Origin: Pseudonocardia sp. SCN 73-27
GTDB taxonomy: Bacteria > Actinomycetota > Actinomycetes > Mycobacteriales > Pseudonocardiaceae
DNA length: 64,000 nucleotides
Reading direction: 5' to 3'
Assembly: GCA_001725415.1 (NCBI GenBank)
Contig: MEGH01000003.1
Location: 166,185-230,184 of the forward strand
Part shown: piece after piece, positions 17,008 to 25,606 of the stretch
How positions within the stretch are numbered: the first letter of the stretch is position 1
Layout of the letters: every line of letters starts with the position of its first letter
The notes under the pieces: generated by a model
What the model was told of the DNA's origin: nothing
The model's database searches: none
What the model saw: the letters and a program-made list of their open reading frames with translations, nothing else
Made by a program: the position numbers and the translations under genes

Positions 17008-17341
17008 TCATGCGGCTGCCGCCTGAACTTGCAGCTGGTTGCCTCGCTTCGCCATCCAGTACGCCTCGCGACGAGAGCCCGCAGTGGCCTGCACGAACGG
17101 GAGCTCGAGAAGCTCCTCGGCGGCGTCCCGCCGAGCGCCCGCTCCTGCTCCGGCGACAGCCGGGACACCATGCGGTGACCGGCCATGCTCGCGACGACGA
17201 CCCCCGAGCCCCCGGACGAGATGACGGCTGCGAACTCGTCGAGCATGTGCGAGACCCCGAGCGCCCGGACCCCGTCCGGCGGGCGATCGCCGCCCCCATT
17301 CCCCCGGCACCGATGATGACAGCGGCATCCCTTTGCACCAC
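17008..17341 (-). pseudogene. Degenerate SDR gene with frameshifts and an internal deletion
   Basis: Three short stretches in three different frames line up as one SDR. VVQRDAAVIIGAGGMGAAIARR starts at a GTG near 17,341; LDEFAAVISSGGSGVVVASMAGHR runs near 17,243-17,170; EELLELPFVQ and AYWMAKRGNQLQVQAA run down to 17,008. The middle of the Rossmann domain is missing. The YxxxK-equivalent YWMAK survives. It lies just downstream of the broken molybdenum-hydroxylase genes and probably decayed with them. The rest of 16,961-17,450 holds nothing recognisable. Confidence 0.7.
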
Positions 17342-17450
17342 ACCATGCTCGGTCAGGACTCGGCGCAACGCAAGCGGTTGAGACCAATGATGAACCTGAA
17401 TCGCGCACGTTCCATCCACCGTCGACCCGCAGGCCCGGCCTCGGCCACGA

Positions 17451-19582
17451 TCACGGCCGTTCACGACGCTCTCGCAGCGCAATCAGGACCCGATGCGGCG
17501 TGAGAGGTACGTGGCGGACCCGGGCACCAGTGGCCTCCGCGACGGCGTTCGCGACGGCCGGAGCGACCCCGACGTTGACCAACTCACCCACCGAAAGCGG
17601 GCGCTCACCGGTACTGGGATGCGGAGGGAGCGACCGAACTTCCAACGGCGGGACGTCCGCCGCTGAGGCCAGCTTGTAGTCACCGAGGCTGACCGTCGTC
17701 ACGACGCCGTCGTCAACAACGAGGTCCTCGATCAGCGTCTGGCTCAGGCCATAGACGAAGCCACCCTCGAGCTGCCCGCGGTGAGCCACCTCGTTGATCA
17801 CCCGACCCGTATCGGCGATGACCGCGGCTCCGAGCACGTCCAGCTCACCCGTCTCGCGGTCCACGAGCACCTCGACCGCGACGGCTCCATGGCTGCGCGG
17901 GTCGGGTGCCGCCGGCGTCCGCCACCCGACCGCGACCGTGCCCTCGGCCTTCACCGCCTCACCGCCTTGCTCGGCGATGCGTCGGAGGATCCAGTCGTCT
18001 GGCGGCGAGTCGGGCCGCCCCCCGAGCCGGCGTTCGAGCTCCGCGCAGGCCTCGACGACGGCCTGACCCGCCACGGCCGTGACGCGGCTGGCCCCGGCTC
18101 CCCCGTCCACGAGTGCAGGGTCCGCGCCGGCGGAGACCGCGCGTACCCGAACGTGACCGGAGGCGATCCCCAGCGTCTCTGCGGCGAATAGGCGAAAGAC
18201 CTCGTAACTCCCTGCGCCCTGGTCCGCGACTGCCATCTCGATCTCCACCCCCGAGGGGTGTGCGGTCGCCCGAACCGTCGTGTGTCCCGGCCCCGTGTCA
18301 CGAAAGGTCAGCGCGACACCGATCCCGGAACCGGGCACCTTCGTACTGCGCCAGCCGGTGACAACGTCGGTCAGCTCCTCGACGACGCGCCGAACGCGAT
18401 CGTCGGCTGCATTGGCGCACGAAGGTCGAGTGGATCGACACCGATACGGGCGGCGATCATGTCGATCTGGGATTCGGCCGAGAAGATGGCCTGGAACTCG
18501 CCCGGTGAGCGTACGTGCCCGCCCGGCAGCGTGTTGCTGTAGTAGCTGGTGCATATCTCGCGGCGGTTGGCTACCGCGTACGACGCGAACGGGGCGTGCA
18601 CGACCGGGACGACGATCATGGGCGCGGCCTTGACCCCACCGAACGCGCCGCCGTCCAGCTCGCTGTAGGCATCCAGGGCGGCGAGTGTCTTGCCGGACAC
18701 CGCCGTGCGGAGCCGGATGCGCATCGGGTGCCGGGCGGAGGTGGTGGCGAGCTCGTCGTCATAGGTCATGGTGTGCCGCACGGGACGCCCGGTCCGGGCG
18801 GCCAGCAGGTAGCAGGCCACCTCCGCGAACGCGAAGCCCTTCGACCCGAAATCCCCACCGATCGGAGCCAGGTGCACCCGGATCTGCTCGACGGGCAGTC
18901 CTGAGACCGCAGCGATCCAGCGCCTCAGCCCATAGGGCTCCTTGTGGGTGGCCCACACGTCGACGTGGTCCGGGCCGACGGCGACGATGCACGCGTGGGG
19001 CTCGAGCGGTGCGGCGTGGCTGCGGCCTGCGGTGAACTCGTCCTCGAAGACGGTCTCGGCCTGCGCGATTCCCGAAGCCGCGTCCCCCTCGGCTGAGCGC
19101 CACACACCTTGCGCATTCGGCGCGGGCCGGTCCGGCACGGCACCGACGTACTCCTCGTAGCGCGGATGGATCGCATCACCGGGTGCGGCAGCTGCCGCGT
19201 CCAGGCCCAGAAGGGCCGGTCGTTCCTCGTAGTCGACGTCGATGAGCAGCGCAGCCTCCCGCGCCGCCGCACGGGTCTCCGCCGCGACTGCCACCCGCTG
19301 CCCGGCGAACCGCACCTCGCCTGCAGCCAGGACCGGATAGTCGAGCAGCGCCCGGCCGACCAGGATCTCGCCGATGTCATCAGCAGTGATCACATCGACA
19401 ACCCCGGGAACCTGCCTTGCCGCAGCGGTGTCGATCCTGGCGATGCGGGCCGACGGGACAGGTGAGTAGGTGAACGCCATGTGCAACGCGCCCGGGACCC
19501 GCACGTCGCCGACGTAGGTCGCTCCTCCGCTCACCCGACCCCAGCCGCCGGCGGTCGATCCGCGCCCAGGGGTACGGCTCAT
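17451..19582 (-). pseudogene. Molybdenum hydroxylase large subunit (CoxL/XdhB type), frameshifted
   Basis: The first part, from ATG 19,582 (MSRTPGRGSTAGG), carries the ald_Xan_dh N-terminal domain and the start of the molybdopterin-binding domain (PIGGDFGSKG) and runs to a stop at 18,371. The C-terminal 330 or so residues continue in another frame from about 18,400 to 17,451 and include GAGSYEVFRLFAAETLG and VGVAPAVANAVAEATG. The break follows DPLDLR, with part of the sequence apparently lost. The start overlaps the medium-subunit stop (ATGA). Such enzymes hydroxylate N-heterocycles or aldehydes; this copy looks inactive unless the break is a sequencing error. Confidence 0.75.
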
Positions 19583-20361
19583 CGCAGTCCTCCGACCCGT
19601 GTGTCGGCGGCCAACGCCCGGTCGAGGGCGCGGCGCACCATCACTCCCGCCATTTCGCGTTTGTAGTCGGCATCGCCACGGTGGTCCGTACTCGGTGAGA
19701 GGGTCGCTGCGACCGCGTCGGCCACACCCACATACCGGTCGGAGGCCGCGATGGGCCTGCCCACCAGGACATCCGCTGCGCCGGTGCAGACGACCGGAAC
19801 AGGTCCGACGGCGCCGCACACGACGCGGGCCTGCGATGACCGCGTTGTCCCCCGACCCCTCGACCCGCAGGCGCACCCCGGCGCTCACCGTGGCGTAGTC
19901 GTCCGCGGTGACAGGCAGAAACTTGATGTAGGAAGCCCGCTCGTTCGGGTCGAGGGCAGGGACCACGATGCGGGTGATCAGCTCGCCCTGCTCGAGGACG
20001 GTCGACATCGGACCGTCGCCGAGGTCGGTCACCGGCAGCCGACGGCTCCCGGCGGGGCCTACGGTAAGGACATCCGCCCCGAGCGCCGCCAGCAAGACGG
20101 GGGGTCCTGCGCCGGCTCGGCGAGCGCGAGGTTGCCCCCGACCGTGCCCCAGTTCCGGACCCGGACGTTTCCGATGTGGGCGAACATTGCTGCTGCTGCC
20201 GGGAGTTCGTCGCGCAGCAACGGGTCGGCGGCAAGCCGGGCGTGTGAGGTCGCAGCCCCCAGCTCCAGGGTTGCGCCGTCCGTTCCTCGCGTGACGCCCC
20301 GTAGGCCCGGAACGTCGCCGATCGCGATCAGGTGCCGCCCGGACACCAGCCCGAGGTTGCT
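19579..20361 (-). pseudogene. Molybdenum hydroxylase FAD-binding subunit (CoxM type), truncated and twice frameshifted
   Basis: Homology runs through three frames: HLIAIGDVPGLRGVTRG to NWGTVGGNLALAEPAQDPP, then LAALGADVLTVG to DYATVSAGVRLRVEG, then ARVVCGAVGPVP to the stop at 19,579. The first switch falls in a C run (six bases near 20,098-20,103 on the plus strand read as G), the second near 19,835. About 45-50 N-terminal residues, including the first FAD-binding loop, are missing because the gene is fused to the coxS start. Confidence 0.75.
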
Positions 20362-20432
20362 CTCGGGACGCCGTTGACGGTCGCGGTAACGGGGACCACC
20401 CCGACCGACCGTGGGGCAGCGTCGTCGCTCAT
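20328..20432 (-). pseudogene. Molybdenum hydroxylase [2Fe-2S] subunit (CoxS type), N-terminal stub
   Basis: Begins with ATG 20,432 behind a strong GGAGG. The reading VTATVNGVPR matches the first beta-strand of CoxS-type ferredoxin subunits. After about 27 residues the sequence jumps into the FAD subunit out of frame and stops at 20,328. All eight cluster cysteines are therefore absent. The intact Shine-Dalgarno shows that this was the first gene of a coxS-coxM-coxL operon before deletion. Confidence 0.65.
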
Positions 20433-20532
20433 GCTCCGCCTCCTTTCAGCCATCGCTGGTCCCAACATTATCCTATTCACGGCTCCAGCGGTGGGGACGG
20501 GAAAATCAGGAACTGGTCCGGCGGGCCGCACG

Positions 20533-21432
20533 TCATGACGGGTCCTGCAATGACGAACCGCCTCCGCCGGGAACGTCGAGCCATTCGAACGGCACCTCCG
20601 AACGCCGGCTGGACACCATCGCCTGCGGTACAGCGGTCCCTCCCACCGGCCGCCCCCACCCGGAAATGTCTGGATCAAGTGGGGAACGGTCGCCGGGACC
20701 GCTGTTCCACGCGTGGGAGCCTTCCGCCGCCAGCAGGAACCGCGCCAGAGCGCGGGCCTGCACCGGATGGTGCGAACACGCCGACACGGCCAGGTAGAGC
20801 ACCGCCGCAGTGAAAGGCTCGGGCTTCGTCCAGGCGATCGCGGCACCGGCGGCCTGGAACGGCAGAACGGCCTGCAACGGCATGCATGGAGCGGCGAGCG
20901 CCACCCCCGCTTCGACGGCCTCCGCTGCGGCCCTCCCGTCGGGAACGACAACGGACTGCCCGGCGAGGCGACGGAGATAGCTCTCCCCGAAGGCCGCCGC
21001 GAGCGTCTCCCTGAGCTCCGAGGATGCCTGCCCTGTCGCGCGTGGGTCCTTCACGGCGACCTTCCCGGCGAACACCGGGGTGATGAGGTCCGCCCAGGTC
21101 GGTGGAGCATCGAGGGTCGCCGTCGAGTAGCAGATCCCCAGCACGCTCAGCCCGACCGCAGCGAACCCTGCGGCGTCATTCCCCATCGGTGTCAGGCCAA
21201 GTCCGGCACGTCCCCACGGAAGAAGCAACCCTCGACGGGCGGCATCGACGAGGAATGCGGGATCAGGGTCGACGTAGACGTCGAACCCGTCAGGGTCGTC
21301 GGCCAGGGCGGCCCGTGCACGCACAGGCGGCAGGGACACGCATTCCACGGGTAGGCCCGTCACCAGGGTGAATATCGCGCAGGCACGGCGCGCAGGCGCC
21401 ACGGGTGTCGTGGTGAGTAACCGCAGGATCAT
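20533..21432 (-). CDS. Solute-binding-protein-fold protein without signal peptide (SBP_bac_6-like)
   Basis: 299 residues. The sequence resembles type II periplasmic binding proteins of the Fe(III)/thiamine group (VFAGKVAVKDPRATGQASSE; VVVPDGRAAAEAVEAG), yet the N-terminus MILRLLTTTPVAPARRA is neither a Sec signal nor a lipobox. The start overlaps the MLE stop (ATGA), so synthesis is coupled to a cytoplasmic enzyme. No matching permease or ATPase is adjacent. It may be a cytoplasmic enzyme or sensor on this fold; the Pht5-type dihydroxyphthalate decarboxylases offer a precedent for a catalytic relative. A decayed cox operon follows 100 bases downstream. Confidence 0.75.
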   Translation of the reverse strand: MILRLLTTTPVAPARRACAIFTLVTGLPVECVSLPPVRARAALADDPDGFDVYVDPDPAFLVDAARRGLLLPWGRAGLGLTPMGNDAAGFAAVGLSVLGICYSTATLDAPPTWADLITPVFAGKVAVKDPRATGQASSELRETLAAAFGESYLRRLAGQSVVVPDGRAAAEAVEAGVALAAPCMPLQAVLPFQAAGAAIAWTKPEPFTAAVLYLAVSACSHHPVQARALARFLLAAEGSHAWNSGPGDRSPLDPDISGWGRPVGGTAVPQAMVSSRRSEVPFEWLDVPGGGGSSLQDPS

Positions 21433-22571
21433 CGCACTCGGTCCCGACCCGTGCCGTCGACAACAATGGATTCACCCGTGCGTAGGGCCGCGAGCCGGTC
21501 GGGGTCGATGCAGAAGCCGAACCCCGGGCCATCCGGAACGGTCAGTTCGCCGTCCGAGACCTGCGGCGGATCGACGACGATGTCCTCGGCCATGTCGTCG
21601 AACATCAACAGCTCGGCCGGGTGGCGGACCGTCCACGCACCCGACGCGGCAACCGCCGCCGTCGCGAACGTTCCGGCCGCGCCCTCCCCGGACGAGCCGA
21701 CGAGAACCTCGGCGCCGAACGCTTCCGCCACGTCGCGGATTCGTGACGAGCCGCGCGCGGCGGTTCGGGCCGGTTTGATGCTGATCATGGTCGACGCACC
21801 CGCGAGCAGCGCACCGAACGCAGACTCGGGGTCGGCGCACGTCTCGTCGCCCAGGACCGGGATCGGGCAGTTCGCCACGAACCGGGTGCGGCTCGGCCGG
21901 CCGCCCGCATCGCAGGGCTCCTCGACCCACGCGAGCTCGGCGTCGCGAGTCCGCTCGATGAAGCTGCGTGCCTGTGCTGGCGAGTAAGCGCGATTCGCGT
22001 CCGCGTACAGCAGGGCCGTGTCGCCCACGGCGGACCGGACGTGGTTGGTGATCGCGGCATCGCGTGCCAGGTCGACTCCCACTTTGAGCTTGAACGCATT
22101 CACCCCGAAGCGTTCGCGGGCCTGTACGGCCTCGGCAGCGACTGCGGCGGGTTCGCCCCAGCTGAGCAACGCCGCACAGGGAACCCGCTGCGCGAACCCA
22201 CCGAGCAGCCGATAGCACGGCTCCCCGAGAGCGCGGCCGTACGCGTCGAGGACTGCGAGTTCGACCGCACTCCGCGCGGCAGGGTTCGCCGCAGTGAGCC
22301 GGACTCGGTGCAGCAGCTCGTCGAGCCGACCTGGGTCCGTGTCCACGACCTGGACCGCGAAGATGTCGCGGACAGCGCAGAGCACCGACGTCATCGTCTC
22401 GCCACCGGGATTCCACGGTTGTGGACTCGCCTCCCCGTAGCCGGTGAACTCGCCGTCGATCGTGACCGCGACGAGAAGATGTTCGTGCTCGGTCACGGCC
22501 CCGTAGCGGGAGACGATCGGTTCCTTGCGCGGCAACGCGAAGGGGGTCAGCTCAACGCGGGTCACCCTCAT
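21429..22571 (-). CDS. Enolase-superfamily enzyme (mandelate racemase/muconate lactonizing type), copy A
   Basis: 380 residues from ATG 22,571 (MRVTRVELTPFALP). The MLE-subgroup residues are all visible: Lys161-x-Lys163 (FKLKVGV), Asp191 (YADANRAY), Glu218 (VEEP), Asp242-Glu243 (LGDET) and Lys266 (SIKPAR). Reactions of the subgroup include cycloisomerisation of muconates, dipeptide epimerisation and syn-dehydration; the substrate cannot be chosen from motifs. It is coupled by ATGA overlaps to an SDR upstream and the SBP-fold gene downstream. A paralogue, also fused in expression to an SDR, lies at 36,376-37,497. Confidence 0.9.
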   Translation of the reverse strand: MRVTRVELTPFALPRKEPIVSRYGAVTEHEHLLVAVTIDGEFTGYGEASPQPWNPGGETMTSVLCAVRDIFAVQVVDTDPGRLDELLHRVRLTAANPAARSAVELAVLDAYGRALGEPCYRLLGGFAQRVPCAALLSWGEPAAVAAEAVQARERFGVNAFKLKVGVDLARDAAITNHVRSAVGDTALLYADANRAYSPAQARSFIERTRDAELAWVEEPCDAGGRPSRTRFVANCPIPVLGDETCADPESAFGALLAGASTMISIKPARTAARGSSRIRDVAEAFGAEVLVGSSGEGAAGTFATAAVAASGAWTVRHPAELLMFDDMAEDIVVDPPQVSDGELTVPDGPGFGFCIDPDRLAALRTGESIVVDGTGRDRVR

Positions 22572-23386
22572 TCCGGGATCAACGCCGTGCCGAGCCCACC
22601 GTCGACGGTGAGCGTCTGTCCGGTGATGTAGGAAGCGAGGTCGGACGCCAGGAACGTCACTGCGTGGGCGACGTCCTCGGGAGTTCCCGGCCGGCCCAGC
22701 GGTGCGACGCTGAACCGGGTCCGCGTGTTGTGTGCCTGCTCCGGCGGGGTGCTCGGCGCTTCGGCGTTGCGTGGGGTGAAGATCATCCCGGGGCACACCG
22801 CGTTGATCGTGATCCCCGACCTGGCGACGTCGATCGCGACATTGCGGGTGAACCCTATGATCCCGGCCTTCGTCGCAGAGTATGCCGAGCGATGCCGCAC
22901 CCCGCGGAACGCGCCGATCGACGCGATGTTCACGATCCGGCCCCAGCCGGCGGCGCGCATGTACGGGACCGCCGAGCGCGTCATGAGGAAGGTCCCCAGC
23001 AGGTTGGTGTCCTGCTGGAGCGCAAACGCCTCCGGCGGGATGTCCGCGATGTCGACTCCCGACGCGCCGTGCGGTGCCGCCGCATTGTTGACCAGCACGT
23101 CACAGCTCCCGAGTTCTTCGACACACAGCGCGACCACGGCGGCACAGGCCTCCGGATCGCGGACGTCGGCGGCGGCAGTGAGCACCGTCCCGCCCGTCGC
23201 GCGTACCTCGCGGGCCACCGCCTCGACCTCATCGGCGGTTCCACCGGTCGGCGCCGCCAGGTCGATCACCGCGACCGCGGCACCGGCACGAGCGAGTTCG
23301 CCGGCGATTGCGGCGCCGATGCCTCCGAGGCGGCCGGCGCCGGTGACGACGGCGACGCGGCCGTCGAGCGACAGGGTGGGACGCAC
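22568..23386 (-). CDS. SDR-family oxidoreductase
   Basis: 272 residues from GTG 23,386, chosen because GAGGAG sits five bases upstream and the protein then starts just before LDGRVAVVTGAG. An ATG at 23,416 overlapping the hydantoinase-B stop (ATGA) is an alternative giving 10 more residues. Motifs are TGAGRLGGIGAAIA, VNNAA, YSATK and a C-terminal TVDGG, all canonical. It is coupled to MLE copy A; this SDR-MLE arrangement recurs at 35,591-37,497, pointing to a two-step oxidation and enolization module. Confidence 0.9.
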   Translation of the reverse strand: MRPTLSLDGRVAVVTGAGRLGGIGAAIAGELARAGAAVAVIDLAAPTGGTADEVEAVAREVRATGGTVLTAAADVRDPEACAAVVALCVEELGSCDVLVNNAAAPHGASGVDIADIPPEAFALQQDTNLLGTFLMTRSAVPYMRAAGWGRIVNIASIGAFRGVRHRSAYSATKAGIIGFTRNVAIDVARSGITINAVCPGMIFTPRNAEAPSTPPEQAHNTRTRFSVAPLGRPGTPEDVAHAVTFLASDLASYITGQTLTVDGGLGTALIPE

Positions 23387-23412
23387 GGTGTCTCCTCGCG
23401 TTGGTGGCGCGG

Positions 23413-25578
23413 TCATGCCCGGGTATCGAGGCTGTCCTCGAGCAGCCGGAGATTGCCGAGGCGGTGCCAACGCTCACGCGAGGTCGACCGCAGACAGGCC
23501 TGGCATTTCACGACGAGCTCCCAGCCGTTCTCGGCCAACACCGGATAGCGCGCGAGTCGCGCGGCCCCGCAACGCCCGCACGCACCGCCGACCGGTTCGC
23601 GCTCGACGTGACGTGCCGATGCAACCGGTGCAGTGGTCACCTGGGCTGAAGCCGGCTCGCGCGGGGCCGAGCGAAGCTGCGCGGTGCGCTCCTCGTCGAC
23701 CCGAAGTCCTTCGGGGTCGCTCTCGACGTCGCCCACGACCACCACGCGATAGTCACGAGCAGCCCCGTCGACGCTCACGTAGCCGTCCCGCACGTCACGC
23801 AGGACCCGCTCGGGTTCCCGGTCCAGAGGATCACCCCAGCCGCCGCCGCCACAGCTGACGAACCGCGTCACGACATCCGCATCCGCCCGCCATGCTCCCC
23901 GCGCTCCCCAGTGGACATATGTTCCCGTCGGGTGCGGTCGTGACGTCGTCGGGTCGACCATGCCGGTGATCGGCACACTGCCGTCGAAACTCGTGGCACC
24001 CGTGCCGGCGCGCAGGGTGTCGGCATCGAGCGACCTGCCCTCCCACATCCACACCCCGGCCAGCCCGCCGTCGCCGCCACCGTGCACTCCGCGGCCGTTC
24101 GGCGTGCGCGTCCTGGGCACGCACACGTGGTGCTCGACACCGGTCGCCCAGTAGGAGTCCTTCACGAGCCCGGTGCCGCCCCGGTTCTGCCCTGCGCCGG
24201 CCGAGTCGATGAGGTGCTCCTTGCGCAGCACGAAGACGGGTGCGCCGGCCTCGACCGACTCCACAGGCGGGTCGTAGTAGTTCGTCCAGTACCCCAGTTG
24301 CGCGCTGTCGGCATCACCCACGTCGCAGGCACCCCACCCACCAGACGGACTCATGGTGGTGACGAACTGCTGCCCGCCGGCACCCCTCCCGACGGCGTCG
24401 TGAAGGTAGGGACGGGTCTCGCCCGCCACGCCGCGGGCGCCGAGGGCCGGATTGAGCGCCTCCCGGATCGCGGCGAAACCACTGGACATCGGCTCGTAGT
24501 ACAGGTGAACCGGCCCCTCCGGCGGCTCAGCGCTGGCGATCGTGCCTGACGGGAGGACGATGTCGACGGATCTGATGGTCGCCGACGTCGACGGGGCGGA
24601 TGGCGCAAGCAGGTACTTGAATGCGAGCAGCACGATCGTCTTCACGTCCGGCCACGCGCAGTTGATCGACGTCGCGGCCTGACGGGACGTGCCGCTGAAG
24701 TCCACCTCGGCGTGGCTGCCGACCTTGCGGATCGTGACTGCGACGCGGTAGGCGGTGTCAGGGTCGACGCCGTCGCAGTCGATGTCGTCGAAACCCTCGT
24801 ACACCCCGTCGGGCAGCTTCTCGAGCGCAACCCGGACGGACTCGTCCGCGGCGTCGCAGCGGTAGCGGATCGCTCCTTCGTAGGCTGCTCGTCCGTACCG
24901 CTGGACTGTCTCCATGATCAGGGTCTCGCCGAACGACAGCGACTGATGGATCGTCTGCATGTCGGGTAACAGCAGCATCCCGTGACGGGCGTTGTCGAGG
25001 ATCAGCGCGAAAGTTGCACGGACCGGATGGTCCGCCGCGTAGAGCAGCATCGGTGGGACGACGAGCCCGTTCTCATAGACGTCACGCTTCATGCCGGAGA
25101 GCCCGCCGGGCACGGACCCACCCATATCGATCATGTGGGCCCTAATCACCAGGGTCGACACCAACCGGCCGTCCACGAAGACCGGTCTGATGAAGCAGAT
25201 GTCGTTGACGTGTGTGCCCGCCCGATAAGGGTCGTTGCTGATCAAGACGTCTCCGGGCTGCAGCCGGTCCGCCCCGAACTCGTCGACGATGTTCGCGGCG
25301 GCCTCCCGCATCGTTCCGATGTACACCGGCAACGTCTTGGACACGGCAGGCGTCGCGAAGACCAGGTCCGGACCCGCGGTCAACGCGGCGGAGAAGTCCA
25401 TGTAGTCGCGGAAGCTGGGAGAGAACGCGTTCGTCATGAGCTTCTCCGAGACGTGGTCGATCACGTACTCGAAGCGGCTCACCAGCACAGTGGCCGTGAA
25501 CCGGTCCGTGCTGTAGCGGGCCGCGAACTCCGCCTCCGACAGGTCGCGGAGCCGGGTTGTGCCCTCCGTGCGTGCCAT
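23413..25578 (-). CDS. Hydantoinase B/oxoprolinase-family subunit with C-terminal zinc-ribbon-like tail
   Basis: 721 residues from ATG 25,578 with a GAGGAG site. HyuB-family motifs include GDVLISNDPYRAGTHVND near residue 110, GGSVPGG, and SCGGGGWGDPLDREPE near 590. Beyond the usual HyuB end, the last 60 residues contain CGRCG and, 20 residues on, CQACL, a CxxC pair typical of a zinc ribbon. Partners of HyuA are 5-oxoprolinases, N-methylhydantoinases and the acetone/acetophenone carboxylases; the carboxylases use an additional metal-binding subunit, so the tail favours a carboxylase-like assembly. ATP-dependent, cytoplasmic. Confidence 0.9.
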   Translation of the reverse strand: MARTEGTTRLRDLSEAEFAARYSTDRFTATVLVSRFEYVIDHVSEKLMTNAFSPSFRDYMDFSAALTAGPDLVFATPAVSKTLPVYIGTMREAAANIVDEFGADRLQPGDVLISNDPYRAGTHVNDICFIRPVFVDGRLVSTLVIRAHMIDMGGSVPGGLSGMKRDVYENGLVVPPMLLYAADHPVRATFALILDNARHGMLLLPDMQTIHQSLSFGETLIMETVQRYGRAAYEGAIRYRCDAADESVRVALEKLPDGVYEGFDDIDCDGVDPDTAYRVAVTIRKVGSHAEVDFSGTSRQAATSINCAWPDVKTIVLLAFKYLLAPSAPSTSATIRSVDIVLPSGTIASAEPPEGPVHLYYEPMSSGFAAIREALNPALGARGVAGETRPYLHDAVGRGAGGQQFVTTMSPSGGWGACDVGDADSAQLGYWTNYYDPPVESVEAGAPVFVLRKEHLIDSAGAGQNRGGTGLVKDSYWATGVEHHVCVPRTRTPNGRGVHGGGDGGLAGVWMWEGRSLDADTLRAGTGATSFDGSVPITGMVDPTTSRPHPTGTYVHWGARGAWRADADVVTRFVSCGGGGWGDPLDREPERVLRDVRDGYVSVDGAARDYRVVVVGDVESDPEGLRVDEERTAQLRSAPREPASAQVTTAPVASARHVEREPVGGACGRCGAARLARYPVLAENGWELVVKCQACLRSTSRERWHRLGNLRLLEDSLDTRA

Positions 25579-25606
25579 TGCCGTCCCTTCTCCTCCTCGG
25601 TTCACG

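Noticed and set aside
20461-20480. AACATTATCCTATTC as promoter of the cox genes
   Set aside because: The -10-like hexamer points away from the cox genes and no -35 is found for either strand; kept only as a member of the recurring element.
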